A stretch of 36,938 nucleotides of DNA, from the NCBI GenBank assembly GCA_022497145.1, contig MU386035.1, positions 1 through 36,938 of the forward strand. The letters are read 5' to 3'. Positions 21,361 through 32,505 of the stretch are shown in pieces. The position numbers and the translations under genes are program-made. Below the pieces are notes generated by a model. It made no database searches, was not told the DNA's origin, and was given only the letters and a program-made list of their open reading frames with translations. Source of the stretch: Rostrohypoxylon terebratum (Eukaryota > Ascomycota > Sordariomycetes > Xylariales > Hypoxylaceae). Within the stretch, counting starts at the first letter, position 1. Every line of letters starts with the position of its first letter.

Positions 21361-23723
21361 ATGGACCTCGACTCGACTGGTTCGTCGAACGGCCAAGCAG
21401 CGCCACCAGGACGGAAATCCGTCCCGTATGGCCAAGCATGCACCAATTGCTCCAAGGCCAAGTGCAAGTGTATTAGTCGCGGCGGCCCGGGTTCTATTTG
21501 TGAACGTTGCCAGCGTCTGGGTAAACAATGCGTGCCGTCCGTTAGCGTGCGGAAGCGTGCGGTTAGACGCCCAGCCGCAGAGAGGACGGCACACCTAGAA
21601 GAGAAGCTCGACGACCTAGTGTCCATACTCCGGGCCCAAGCCGCTGGTACGCCACCAACGGGGTCGTATAGGGCTGGCGCTAACGATGACCTCCCTGACC
21701 CCGGCATTGACTCTGATGCGAATGCCGGTCCTGCTATGGAATTGGACCCGTCCATAGGGGTAGTACCTGTCCCCGGTGGCGATAAGACAGCGTCTAATAC
21801 CCATTCGTTACCAATACCTCCACCTGTCGAAGCTGCTTTCTGTACAAGATTCGGAAGCATCAACTCCTACCCTACCCCTCCATCCATCGCCTCGTCTCAG
21901 GATGGTGGACCTTCACCTCTCGAGGCCGAAGAGATATTGCGGGTATTCAATGACCGATTCATCCCGTTCTTCCCGTTCGTATACATACCGCCCGAGACAA
22001 CGTCAGTACTGCCCTCTCCTCTTCCTATCTCATCGCTGTCTTGCTCCCCAATCATAGATATAAATATACTATCACATGATTACCTATTGGTCCAACATAT
22101 TGACTTGTGTGACCGACTAACATGGAGTTACAGTGCTGCACAACTACAGCAGGAAAGACCTTTCCTATGGCTAGTCATAACATGTACCTGCTCAAAATCA
22201 CAAGACAAGAAGGCGTTCTACAGCCAGAAGGTCAGAGAATATTTAGCACAGAAGATGCTGATAGATCTGGATCGAAATGTCGATTTATTACTGGGAGTCC
22301 TATGTTATCTTGGCTGGTACGCAACCTGACTTCGTCCTACCTGCGGGCTAACTATCCTATGCCCCCTTTGGCCTCATCCAGTTAGTTGTCAAAGAGTAAC
22401 CTAACGTATCCTATAGGGGAATGTATTACTTCACCGGCAAGCCATATATCAATGCGTATATAAACCTGGCTGTCACAATCGTCGCCGATCTTCGTCTGGA
22501 TAAACCTCCCCAGGACAATTTCTATAGAGAGCTTCATTGCTTCAAACCTTCCTACGGCTACCCGAAGGTACTTTCCACACATCGCACAACTGAAGAGAGG
22601 AGAGCTACCTTGGCCTGCTTTATTCTCTGTTCGGGGTACGTACCTACACACCTTCATCCTTATTATCCCCAGAATGATGACTAAACTCCGGTTCGTGTAG
22701 TATCTCAAACTTCCTAAGAACCCAAACAATGCGATGGACACCTCACATGGAAGACTCGCTTCAGAAACTCGCCAAGTCGCCGGAAACTCCGCACGATGAG
22801 GTTCTCGTAGCAATGGTCAGGACATACAGAATCCAGGAAGACGTCGCGCAGATAACCTGGCGAGCAGCCGACCACTCCGGAAACTCGGCCACGCTAAAGA
22901 ACCCGCCGTTCATCTACGTCAAGGCCCTGCGCGCAAACCTCGACGCGGTCAAACGCGAGATCCCCGCTTCGCTTAAGGACGACAGTACGTCCCCCCCCCC
23001 CCCAACCTTTGGTTTATAGGTAATAAATAATATAGGCACGTCGCTAATGATATCACAGAAGTCGTGCTTTCGCACATCTACGCGGCCGAAATCGCCATCG
23101 CAGACATGACGCTGTGGAATGCGAACCCGTGGCCAACGGCGCACCCGCCGCGCCCCGTTACCGCGATCGGCAGCGCGGGCGGCATCGACATCGGCAAGCT
23201 GGACGCGTACTACTCGAGCCTAACAGCGTCGAAGGCGAGCTTGGAAAACTTCCTCTCCTTCGCGCCGGGCGAGTACATGTGTCTGTCGATGCCGATCACG
23301 CTGCACTTCGGCCGCGCGACGCAGACGGTGTACCGGCTGATGGTCGTCGACGACCCGGAGTGGGACCGCAATATCGTGAAGGATAGCATCGATTTGATGG
23401 GCTCGATGGAGCGCGCCGCGAACCGGTTTCTCCAGGTCCCGCAAATTTGTGGGATTGAGGGTAGTGAGGATCCTGAGATGGTCGATTACTACACTAAGGC
23501 TGCGAACGCGCTGAGGGCTACGATACCGAGTTGGACGGCGACGTTGGAACAGCTTGGGTGCGCGTCCGGGAGCGCGGCGGCGGCGGCTGGGACGCCGGGG
23601 GCGGGGGCTGGGGCGGGGTGTGAGCCGTCGCAGCAGTACCCCGGGATGCCGGAGTTGCCGTCGATGGAGTGGTTGGATGATCCGTGGTTGACGGATATGC
23701 TAAGATCGTGGGAGGGAAGTTAG
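21361..23723 (+). CDS. Zn2Cys6 fungal transcription factor (5 exons)
   Basis: Exons 21361-22001, 22134-22316, 22417-22635, 22701-22984 and 23059-23723 join in frame to 663 residues. Introns are 132, 100, 65 and 74 nt with GTCAGT, GTACGC, GTACGT and GTACGT donors; GACTAAC, CTAACG and GACTAAA branch sites are visible in the first three. The binuclear zinc cluster is C27-x2-C30-x6-C37-x9-C47-x2-C50-x6-C57, with an extra Cys35. A basic linker (KRAVRR) and a short coiled coil (HLEEKLDDLVSIL) follow, as for a DNA-binding dimer. The middle region matches the fungal-specific factor type: FFPFVYIPPETT joined to AAQLQQERPFLW, LLLGVLCYLGW, and YINLAVTIVADLRLDKPP. The tail has an Ala/Gly-rich stretch and ends in acidic/aromatic residues (EWLDDPWLTDML), a possible activation segment. 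Targets are unknown; the MFS gene downstream is a candidate by position only. The last exon is much richer in GC than the early ones. Confidence 0.88.
22991..23003. repeat. 13-C homopolymer inside intron 4
   Basis: Thirteen consecutive C bases directly after the GTACGT donor of the fourth intron of the Zn2Cys6 gene. It is prone to length variation and sequencing error but lies outside the coding sequence. Confidence 0.9.
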
Positions 23724-23923
23724 TGGGTCGACTTGCTGGCAAAGTACTAACTATTACCTACTCTTAGCTAACACCACCATCTCGGCTGTTCTGTTAGATA
23801 CCTAAGATATTCGGGGCATAATATGTTTTCACGGTGTTATCATCATCGCTGCTTCGACTTTGGCTGGAACTGTTTTATTGGCATACATAGCATACTTAGG
23901 ACCAATACCCAACTTCGGCGTCT

Positions 23924-23947
23924 GGGAAAGGGGAAAGGGGAAAGGGG
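23924..23947. repeat. 7-bp GGGGAAA tandem repeat
   Basis: G3-4/AAA alternates three times and ends in GGGG. Noncoding, in the 3' flank of the regulator. Confidence 0.85.
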
Positions 23948-24832
23948 CATGGGTGGGAGTATCTCGGAGTGGCATTGAGATCATTCCTCTCGCTCTACAC
24001 AATATAACGAATACTAACTCTCTTGCGATGTTCATGTGATGAACTACTGAATAGTACGTGGATTCAACTATCCTTGGGTTCACTGCTGATTTACGAATGA
24101 GCTATTCTCATATTGGGTATTTACGTAATTCTCGTCAATTTTAACTTGAAACGTATATCGACCCGGCGTGGCATGCTCCTCCTGTTGAACTTGTTGGGCT
24201 TCAGCCGCAGCGCATCCTGGTTAATCTTACCTATAGTATATACATCACCGTAGTTGGTCTCTTATAACAACTAACAAATCTTTGTGAGTCAGAGAATGTT
24301 TAAGAAGGCGCTTCTAAGCGATCTATTTAGCCTGAATACTAGGCGTACGCGTAAATACTGTCCGTGTATAGGATATGTATCGATCTGGGTTATGCTATAT
24401 CACGTAGACGAGCGCAGGACGCCTGGACGCTACCCCTGCTACAAAATTAGTAACAGTTTGCGAGGCTTCGTTGAATACGTTAATACTGACCTACCGTTCT
24501 CAAAATCATGTTATCGGTTGTCAATGCGACACTCACAGAGATGTTGGGTGATTTGCATGTTGAGTAGGCGGGATCGGATAGTTATAAATACAAAGGGACA
24601 ATAAACTCTCCGATCCTCAGCTCCTGAAGCCAAGCCAAGCCAGCCCGTGCCCAACGCCAAGTCCGAGCTTAGAACCGGACTTTAACGGAAATATACTAGG
24701 GGCCGACTCGGATTCGGACTGGTGTTATCCAATATAGGTTAGGTCCACGTCTCCCATGGGCCATCTCCCCAGCTGCCCCTTGGCAATATATTTCGATCTT
24801 ATCAGATCAAACCCTGTGTCGACCACCACATA

Positions 24833-24854
24833 TGTACCTACCTACATAGGTACA
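24833..24854. repeat. Short hairpin built from TACCT/AGGTA
   Basis: tgtacct (24833-24839) pairs with aggtaca (24848-24854) across an 8-base loop. CATATG hexamers lie close on both sides. It is another instance of the recurrent motif of this window. Confidence 0.7.
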
Positions 24855-25905
24855 ATACATATGTCATACATATTGTATGTTAGTATTCCGAGATCCGGGT
24901 TTAGCGTTAATAGGAATTGGTGCGACTTGTGACTTGAGGCGATTTAAGAATGAACGAAATTGAGAGAGATGTCTTGCGTCACCTGGTCGCCTTGTACTAT
25001 GTAGACATGTTAGCAAGAGGCGCAATAGCGCATGCACAAAAAGCAACTAGTATTAAAACATCCCACCGATCAGACTCGGACTCTTAATTACAAAAAAAAG
25101 CCCGGCAGCCCGGATCCTGCTGTAAGATGAGATGTTTTGATACTATGACTCAAATGGCCAACCTAAAACGCCCCTATCACATAATACGTGGACCTGTCGA
25201 GTAAGCAGGGAGCGGGATTCGGGATCGGGATTAAGAGGACGGAAGTCCGCGCAGCGTTGAAAGGGGTCCTTTGGGTCCTCAGCAAAAAAGTACACTCCCA
25301 AACCCGTCAGCTATTCTAGCGCAGGTAATTTTCTCTGGGGTTTGATGGGGAGATGGGATTCGTAGGACAAAATGCGTACGTAGAATACCGGCCTTCGGTG
25401 GGCTCCTTCTCTTCTAGGACTTTCCGTTTGATGAAATAGGCGTCTATAGGTATCTATTTATTTATTTATCTTGACTTATTTGCCTTGTTTTTCTTTCCCT
25501 TTGGTCGTGTTGTAGCGTAGAGCTCCCGGTGCATATAATAACCCCTGGCCTTTGAGGCTGAAAACATATTATCGTTTGCCTGCATACCTTTCAATCATAT
25601 ATCAGATGAGAAAAGTTTACACTTCTTTCTCTATCAAACTTTTTCAATAGAAAGTCCGTGGCCAGATTATAAGTCGATATCGGTTCTTAGCTCGAATGAC
25701 CAGGGTCCTCTTGGCATCCACCTTAGGTCTCGGCGTATATATACAATTCCGTCTCTCTGACTCCCTAACGGAAGATAGCCACGTCCTAGGACCGACAAAC
25801 AACACCACTAATCAAATTCAAAATAACCCGTCTCCCCTGTTGGTATTCTGTATGCAACTTCGAGAATACGCAGCCGGGCAGGTAAGATTCTAATAAGGCG
25901 GCATC

Positions 25906-28021
25906 ATGGAGAAGACAGCAGAGGCGCAAATACCGAGACTATCGGCGTCTAAACCCGACGGCGATACCACATCCTCCGCAGCATCGATGTTAGAGAAAGA
26001 AACAGGCGGCCAATGGGCTCCGAATGAGAAGAGAGAGAGGGAAGGACCAGGTGAAGGAGATGAATCGACACCAGATGCGGAAAACCGAGAGCCATCTGCG
26101 TCCTCGTCGACAGATAACGCAGTAGCGGAGGATGTCGAGACTGGCGACTACGTGACAGGATATAAACTGGCCCTTCTGCTTGGCAGCGTCACAACCTTCT
26201 TCTTCCTCCTCATGCTGGATATGTCAATTATTAGCACGGTAAGTGGCATATCCTCACTTTCTCTCTGCGTCGTCACAAGAAAACTTTTGCGACAGGCGTT
26301 TTGAAACATTAGCAAAGGCTGACGCTGCGACCAATAATAGGCCATCCCGCAGATCACCTCAGACTTCCACAGTTTACAAGACATTGGATGGTATACAGGC
26401 GCCTATCAACTTACTAGGTATGTCACCTCTCCGCGGAGTGGCGTCCAGCCTACTTTGGTATCAGAAATCTGGATATGAGAACTTACATGAGATGGTAGTG
26501 CCACATTACAACCTTTGACAGGCAGACTGTATACTCGTGTTCGGGCGAAATGGGTGTTCCTATTCTTCTTCTTCATATTCGAAGTCGGTTCCTTAATATG
26601 TGCGGTCTCCAAATCCTCGGTTATGTTTATCATCGGACGAGCCGTCGCCGGGTTGGGTAGTTCGGGACTCCAGAACGGCGCGCTGACCATCATTACCGGT
26701 GCCGTGCCGATGGAAAAGCGACCGGTGTATATGTCAATTATGATGGGCCGTGAGTTTCATTCCTCCTTTTTATCCCTACGGGGATTATTGGTCTCGCCGA
26801 CATACTGACAACTCAACAGTCGGACAGGTGGGTCTCATCACCGGCCCCTTGATCGGAGGTGTCTTCACCCAATACGTAACCTGGCGCTGGTGCTTTTACA
26901 TCAACTTGCCGCTTGGTGGTCTTGCTGGAATCTTCCTTTCTCTCCTACACGTGCCCGATCAAACCGCCAAACCGCAAGTCTCCTTCAAGCAGCTCCGAAC
27001 AATCGTCCCGGACCTCGACCTCATTGGTTTCGCCATATTCGCCCCAGCGGCCATCATGTTCCTGCTGGCTCTACAATTCGGTTCCTCTCAGTACCCGTGG
27101 AACTCGTCAACTGTCATCGGCCTCTTCGTGGGTGCAGGCGTAGCCTTCCCCATTTTCCTATACTGGGAATATCGCGAGGGTGACAAGGCGATGATTCCGT
27201 TTTCCATGGTTCGGAAGAGGATCGTATGGGTCGGCGCTCTCCAATTCACTGGTTTGATGACAAGCGTATTTGTTGGCGCTCAATTCTTCCCCATCTACTT
27301 CCAGTCTGTAAAGGGCGTAGGACCAACCCTGAGTGGTGTGTACATGCTGCCGAATATCTTGTCCGGCGTGTTGTTTATCGTTCTCTCCGGAGCGCTAAGT
27401 AAGTCCTTCCACTCATCACTCTAATCCCCTAAATGGCCGAGATCTATGCGAACGCGTGACTAACGGTTACTAGTAACACGACTCGGGTACTACCTCCCTT
27501 GGGCTGTAGTTGCTGCGGCTGGCACGACTGTTGCCGCTGGCCTTATTTCAACCTGGGGTCCTGACACGCCAACGAGCCAATGGATCGGCTACCAGATAAT
27601 ATACGGATTCCGTGGTTGTGGTATCCAGGTCGGTCTGGTTGCACTTCAATATGCCCTCCCGCCTGCCCAGAGCGCGTTAGGAACCGCATTCCTCATCTTT
27701 TGCCAAAACTTCTCGGCTGCGGTCTTCTCTGTGGTTGGTAACACCATCTTCACGCAGACGCTGCTGAAGGAGATTGTGAAACTTGCGCCCTCTGTGAACC
27801 CGCAGGCAGCCTTAGCCGCGGGTGGTAGCGCAGAAGCGGTGCGAGCCTTGGTGCCACCGGGAAGTCCGGAGCTGGCTGGTGTGATACAGGCGTTCTCCAC
27901 GGCTTTCGATACGGTGTGCTATATGTTAATTGCTTGTGCCGCCTTGAGTTTCGTGGCCTCGTTCGGTATGGGTTGGGTGGATGTGAGGAAGAAGAAGGCG
28001 CCTGAGAAGGGAGATGTATAA
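25906..28021 (+). CDS. MFS multidrug/toxin-efflux-type transporter, 14-TM class (5 exons)
   Basis: Exons 25906-26238, 26341-26417, 26499-26749, 26820-27398 and 27474-28021 join to 595 residues. Introns are 102, 81, 70 and 75 nt with GTAAGT, GTATGT, GTGAGT and GTAAGT donors, and every junction restores the family reading. A hydrophilic N-tail of about 85 residues precedes the first span. Family marks are LDMSIIST joined to AIPQITSDF with W-Y-TGAYQLT, the GRAVAGLGSSGLQNG segment, and antiporter motif C as LGQVGLITGPLIGG followed by WRWCFYINLPLGG. This is the DHA2-type fungal drug:H+ antiporter pattern, located in the plasma membrane and exporting small toxic compounds or secondary metabolites. 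The substrate cannot be read from the sequence. No biosynthetic core gene is nearby. The ATG has A at -3. Confidence 0.9.
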
Positions 28022-29622
28022 GAAGAGGCTCAGTTTGAGATACCTAGATATAGATTACATTCTCGGATTTCGGTAGAGGCATTGGCATAAAACGGGTCGC
28101 ATGCATGGATACAATAGATACCATAGAGGAACAACTCCCTTCAACCTCGGCATAGATAGATAAATAGGTAATTAGAACGGATGTCGAAACGCCTAATAAT
28201 AATGGATATAACTGTTTCGACCGAAAGAAAAGACAGATGAAAGTTCATGTGGTAATGACGGTGAAATTAATATTTTAACGATTGCTCGGGATAGACATCC
28301 TCAACCCGGTACCCGTGCGCACCTACCTAGGTCCTAGGTCCTAGGAGTACTAGACTCTATTAGTATTGTCCACTCAGCCAACTCCGTTCGATCCGAATCG
28401 TCAACGTTCATTGATAGCCGGATGAGCTATGAGTTGTGAACCGAGGATATTGAAACCAAGTATTCGTATGAAGTACTTTGAAGGCATATTGAGATGACAT
28501 ACTTATCATAAGTATTTGTGCATATGTTCATATGAATTGTGGATTTTTATGAATTTATGAAAAAAATGGGTGGTCTTAGATTCGCCAATGTGGGTGACAA
28601 ACTTGCACTTGGCAGGCCTCGGTCCTCGGCAGGTCCGTCGACTGCAGGGTCCCCACATATCTCCCGAAGACTGAAGTGATATGAAGAAGAACATATAAGT
28701 CTTTCCTCTCCCTTGAAAATCTTGATCATTCGGAAGAGAAGATGTCAATAAGGCGCTTAGGTGTCGAGGATAGGATGATAGGATGATGAGTGAAGTGGTT
28801 GAACAAGGTTGTGTTGGCAGTGAATTGGTTGTTAAGGTTGAAAAAATTTAGCAGTCGATTGAGTTGTTCGATCCAACCACTTGTAACGATTTGACTGTTA
28901 CACGTACCACGCTTAGGTGAAGTTTAAGTCACCTGTGCAGGCCACCGCAGGCCACTGCAGGCGAATGAAAGTGGTGCAGCCACGACTCAGCCCTATCAGC
29001 CATCATTGAGCCACATTCCGGAGTCCTCCCACTGCAGGGGCATTGCAAGCATTGCAGGAAGTCGCAGAAGTTGCAGGAAGAGTGCAGGAACAGCAGATGA
29101 ACAGTGGAGTTTACTAAGGCGTTTACACTAGGTTAGGGGAGTTTTAGTGGTTTTTAGTGGACTTTGGTGGGTAAAAGTCGCAACAAACCCGATTGTTTGC
29201 GACTGTTTTCTCGGATTCTCCCAATCATCGTCATCCAATCATTCCCAACCCCTGCAATTAATTCTCGGGATCAATGTCTTACTCACTTCCACTCACCCTC
29301 ATTCATCCACCACAACAGCTTTCTTTAGAGTGGGTTCTTCGGGTTCACTTTTGGGCCATGACTACCTAGTGAGCTGTGATTCTCTACTGATTCTCTACAG
29401 TCACGGCCATGTTAAAATAGAAATCAGGTCCAATCTCTGGCATGCGCCGAGTGAATATATTTTACCCCCTTTAGTGTTTGACATCTGAAGGCCCCTCTTA
29501 CTCCTACGCTCTTTATTGTAGTGCTTCTCGCTCTCTTTGTTTTTTGACTTACAACTTACCTATTAGTATATTATCAACTTAGAAACGTAGACAGAGAACA
29601 GAAGACACCGATATCGAGGACA
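28022..29622. other. Intergenic region, promoter of the T5orf172 gene
   Basis: About 1.6 kb without a convincing gene. It includes ACCTACCTAGGTCCTAGGTC-type sequence (28320-28350) and a cluster of GCAGG repeats (28937-29097). T-rich leader-like sequence runs just before 29623. Frames at 28506-28748 (minus) and 29147-29488 (plus) look random. Confidence 0.6.
28937..29097. repeat. GCAGG-rich repeat cluster
   Basis: A 10-bp unit, gcaggccacc/t, is tandem at 28937-28956 and followed by a third GCAGG. A second cluster with spaced ttgcagg/gtgcagg copies lies at 29034-29097. Noncoding, 530-690 bp upstream of the next gene. Confidence 0.75.
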
Positions 29623-30945
29623 ATGCCATTCATCCCCAATACACCAGAGTCTTTGATAGGCCGAAACGACTCCAAAAACCCGGCAACAACATGTCGAGGC
29701 ATCACTTCGGGAGGACGACCATGTCGGCGCGATTTAAACGCCTCTCCTGGATCTTCACCCGCCGCCCCTCGAGTTAGCAAACCTGCTACTAAATTACGTG
29801 TTGACGATCCGAGCAACCCCGATCTCTACTGCTGGCAACATAAAGACCAAGCGAGTATGTCCGCCAAGTCTAGTCCGGGACCCAAGTCTAGCACCACCCC
29901 GATCCTCGAAACCCGCGAGAGCTTGGATACTCTTATCGACCGCCTTGGTATAGTGGAAGCGGAAAGGCACGGGCGAAAGCATCATGGCGATAGGCCTTCG
30001 AGACACGACAATGACCGGCGCAATGAGAAGACCTCTCACTCGGGCAACACGGGCAACACGGGCAACGCAACTTCTGAACGGCCGCATAGGCAAAGACCGA
30101 AGGAGAAGAAGAGGAGCTTTTGCTACTGTTTCACCATCACCGAGTTAGACGAGGAAGAGGAGGAACGTCCAGTACGACCCCAGCCTAGACCCGTACAGAG
30201 CGCGCCCGCGAAGACGAACTATGCTAGACCGCCGGAGCAGAACTTGGCCATCCCTCCTGCTATAAATGGGCGAACGAGTAACGACTCAAAGCGCCCCTCG
30301 GACTCTCGCCAACCTTCGCAGACATCGCAGTACTTATCCCTGATTCCCGCCACAGCATCGCCCCAGACGGCGTCGCAGCTCATGGCCGAGCTGGCAAAGC
30401 CTATCTCGCAACAAGATGAGGCCGGCTACATCTATATCTTCTGGTTGACTCCCGAGTCCGAACCGGCAGTTCCTCCCGCGGAGACAGCAGAGTCTCTCCT
30501 AGCACCACCTCGCCCGGGCGGTCGCCAAAGACGAACTAGCGACGTTATGGAGAAGTTTGCAGTCAAGGAGAGCAAGACCGGATCATCGTCCGGACCTTCA
30601 TCTAAGAAGGTTCTCTTAAAGATTGGCCGGGCATCTAACGTGCAACGACGTCTCAATGAATGGACGCGCCAGTGCGGATATAATCTGTCGCTGATCCGTT
30701 ACTACCCCCATATCTCATCTAGTTCGCCATCTACGCCTCGAAAGATGCCTCATAGCCACAAGGTCGAACGCTTAATACACATTGAACTTGCCGGTGCCGG
30801 CTTACGAGTGAGCGACAAGGCCAATTGCGATGTTTGCGGAAAAGCCCACAGGGAATGGTTCGAGATCGACGCCAGCAAAAAGGGAATCGCCATGGTTGAT
30901 GAAGTTGTTAAACGATGGTCGGACTGGGACGAGTCCAAAGGTTAA
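29623..30945 (+). CDS. T5orf172 (GIY-YIG-like) domain protein, Mug113-type
   Basis: An intronless gene of 440 residues; the ATG has A at -3. The N-terminus has a Cys/His pattern (TTCRGITSGGRPCRRDL, then YCWQHKD about 35 residues later) that looks like a small zinc-binding site. A long Pro/Ser/Arg-rich disordered region follows, with a GNTGNTGN repeat from a 9-bp tandem repeat near 30043-30066. The conserved domain spans about residues 266-437: GYIYIFWLTPE, KIGRASNVQRRLNEW near 333, the KVERLIHIEL helix, and CDVCGKAHREWFEI near 402. This matches the family first defined in phage T5 and found in fungi as Mug113-like proteins, related to GIY-YIG nucleases. A DNA-binding or nuclease role is family inference; catalytic activity is not shown. 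Confidence 0.87.
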   Translation: MPFIPNTPESLIGRNDSKNPATTCRGITSGGRPCRRDLNASPGSSPAAPRVSKPATKLRVDDPSNPDLYCWQHKDQASMSAKSSPGPKSSTTPILETRESLDTLIDRLGIVEAERHGRKHHGDRPSRHDNDRRNEKTSHSGNTGNTGNATSERPHRQRPKEKKRSFCYCFTITELDEEEEERPVRPQPRPVQSAPAKTNYARPPEQNLAIPPAINGRTSNDSKRPSDSRQPSQTSQYLSLIPATASPQTASQLMAELAKPISQQDEAGYIYIFWLTPESEPAVPPAETAESLLAPPRPGGRQRRTSDVMEKFAVKESKTGSSSGPSSKKVLLKIGRASNVQRRLNEWTRQCGYNLSLIRYYPHISSSSPSTPRKMPHSHKVERLIHIELAGAGLRVSDKANCDVCGKAHREWFEIDASKKGIAMVDEVVKRWSDWDESKG

Positions 30946-32505
30946 TTTGCGTATTTAAGGATATACGACGTCACGATGACACGATATTACGGATTGAGCG
31001 TTTATGGCATGGCGTGTTGTTAGAATGGGTATACGGCTAGGCGGAATGCATAGGAGGCGTTACTAGAGGGTTTTCTGATTTTAAGACGGATGTTCTCGGA
31101 TATGGGATGTAACCAATGCTGTTCTATTCTCGGCAATTCTCGCGTTGTCTCGGGTGCGCGATGTGCAACTTTTACCCCTTGCGTGTTACGTGTTAGATCA
31201 CTGTTGTATCTGGTGTTTTTTTTTTCACGCAGCCTTTGAATAACACAGCATATCCGATGGTCTGGATTAGGTTACAGCCGTCAACTTGTTTTAATGGAAA
31301 GATCCGCGAGACGGCCAATGACGAGTTCGAGTCTGGTGATTCATTGGCGCATTGGTATCAAACCACTGCAACCCTACAGGGCGATGCGGTCGTATTCCAT
31401 CCTTCCCGCACCCCATTAAGAATGTTGCATCGATATTAATTGCCTACCAATGTTGGTGGCAGTAGAGCCAAGCTTTTCCAGAGAGATTTTCATCGTTTTT
31501 ATTTATCGTGGCGTTCCCGTTCGATCCTCATTGTTCCACGTTTAGTAGACTGGCGACCTATTTAGTGCTGACATGCATATAGAAAGTAACGAACTCCGTA
31601 TCCTTTTCGTACACAGGTATCTATTAGCAAACTATATTTCTTTCTAATCCGTGTTCGTGACGATATTGGGGAAAAGTCTTCCTATTCCATCCCTTATTCC
31701 AATACACGCCGCGCTACCGCCAATACAAGTCGGGCTCCAGGCCGCCCATATATCCACGAGGAGGAAAGCTACCTAGTACCTTATTCATCGCATTTATAAT
31801 TACACCTCTCTAAGAACCTTGAAGGGGTTGAACCTGGGTTTGGGTAATCCGTCCCGAGAATATGTATGAGGAATTTCCAAGTAAACATGTAAAAAGAACC
31901 TTACTATGCTTGGTCAAACTTGGCCAGCAATCTCACTCCGGGCCGATATACAAAGAGATACTTGACCAGTTGAAAAAGAACCTTGAAAGGATCTTCCAAG
32001 GCTACTTCGGCTTTCAAGCGCGGCATGACTTTGCGCCTACAGCTCAGTGGCTGTCATAGTTCTCCTGTCTGCAATGCAGCACATACATAAAGCGCAATGC
32101 TACGTCGACCTTTCCGGTCCCAGTCGACTCAGTCCAGATCCAACTGCCTCTCTAGGGTGCGACGCAGTTAGGTCCCTATCAAACAATCCAGCCGCCCCCT
32201 AGAGTTTCTTGTCTAGCGCTTCCTTCGGGATGATGCACCTATGCGCGGGAAGTGCTTTCGATGAGATGACTGGCCAATCCTGGGTTTTCGTCTGAAGCAA
32301 TGCTTACATGCTTCCCCAGTCCCTTTTGCTTACCTACATTCGATATATTTTAATAAAATACAACCCCATACCATCCTATTCTCGTGGCAAATTCGTTACC
32401 GTCCATCCTAGCTCTTTTCATATTAAAATTTCCTACTTATTGGCGAAGCTTCATTGAGCGCGCCGAGACGCAGCTTTGCGCCGCGTCGCGAGGAAGTAGT
32501 TTACA
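30946..32505. other. Intergenic region, promoter of the methyltransferase gene
   Basis: About 1.56 kb. The short open frames at 31236-31439 and 31862-32059 lack domain features and neighbours to splice with. A T run lies near 31217-31226. No RNA gene is recognised. Confidence 0.6.

Larger units (their letters stand above)
23724..25905. other. Intergenic region between regulator and MFS transporter
   Basis: About 2.2 kb. It contains a GGGGAAA tandem repeat (23924-23947), a short hairpin (24833-24854), several CGG-containing spots (e.g. gactcggattcggac near 24707 and cggactctt near 25077) and a possible TATA element at 25531-25540. The CGG triplets are the half-sites Zn2Cys6 factors usually read, but I see no clear paired site. 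A short frame at 25696-25893 has no protein features and may be leader sequence. Confidence 0.55.

Noticed and set aside
24284..24604. 106-codon plus-strand frame with several cysteines
   Set aside because: Irregular codon use and no recognisable motif. Not enough to call a gene.
25696..25893. 65-codon frame just before the MFS start
   Set aside because: Low-complexity sequence in the probable leader. Could be an upstream ORF, but nothing supports translation.
29147..29488. 113-codon plus-strand frame before the T5orf172 gene
   Set aside because: Overlaps leader-like, T-rich sequence and has no protein features.
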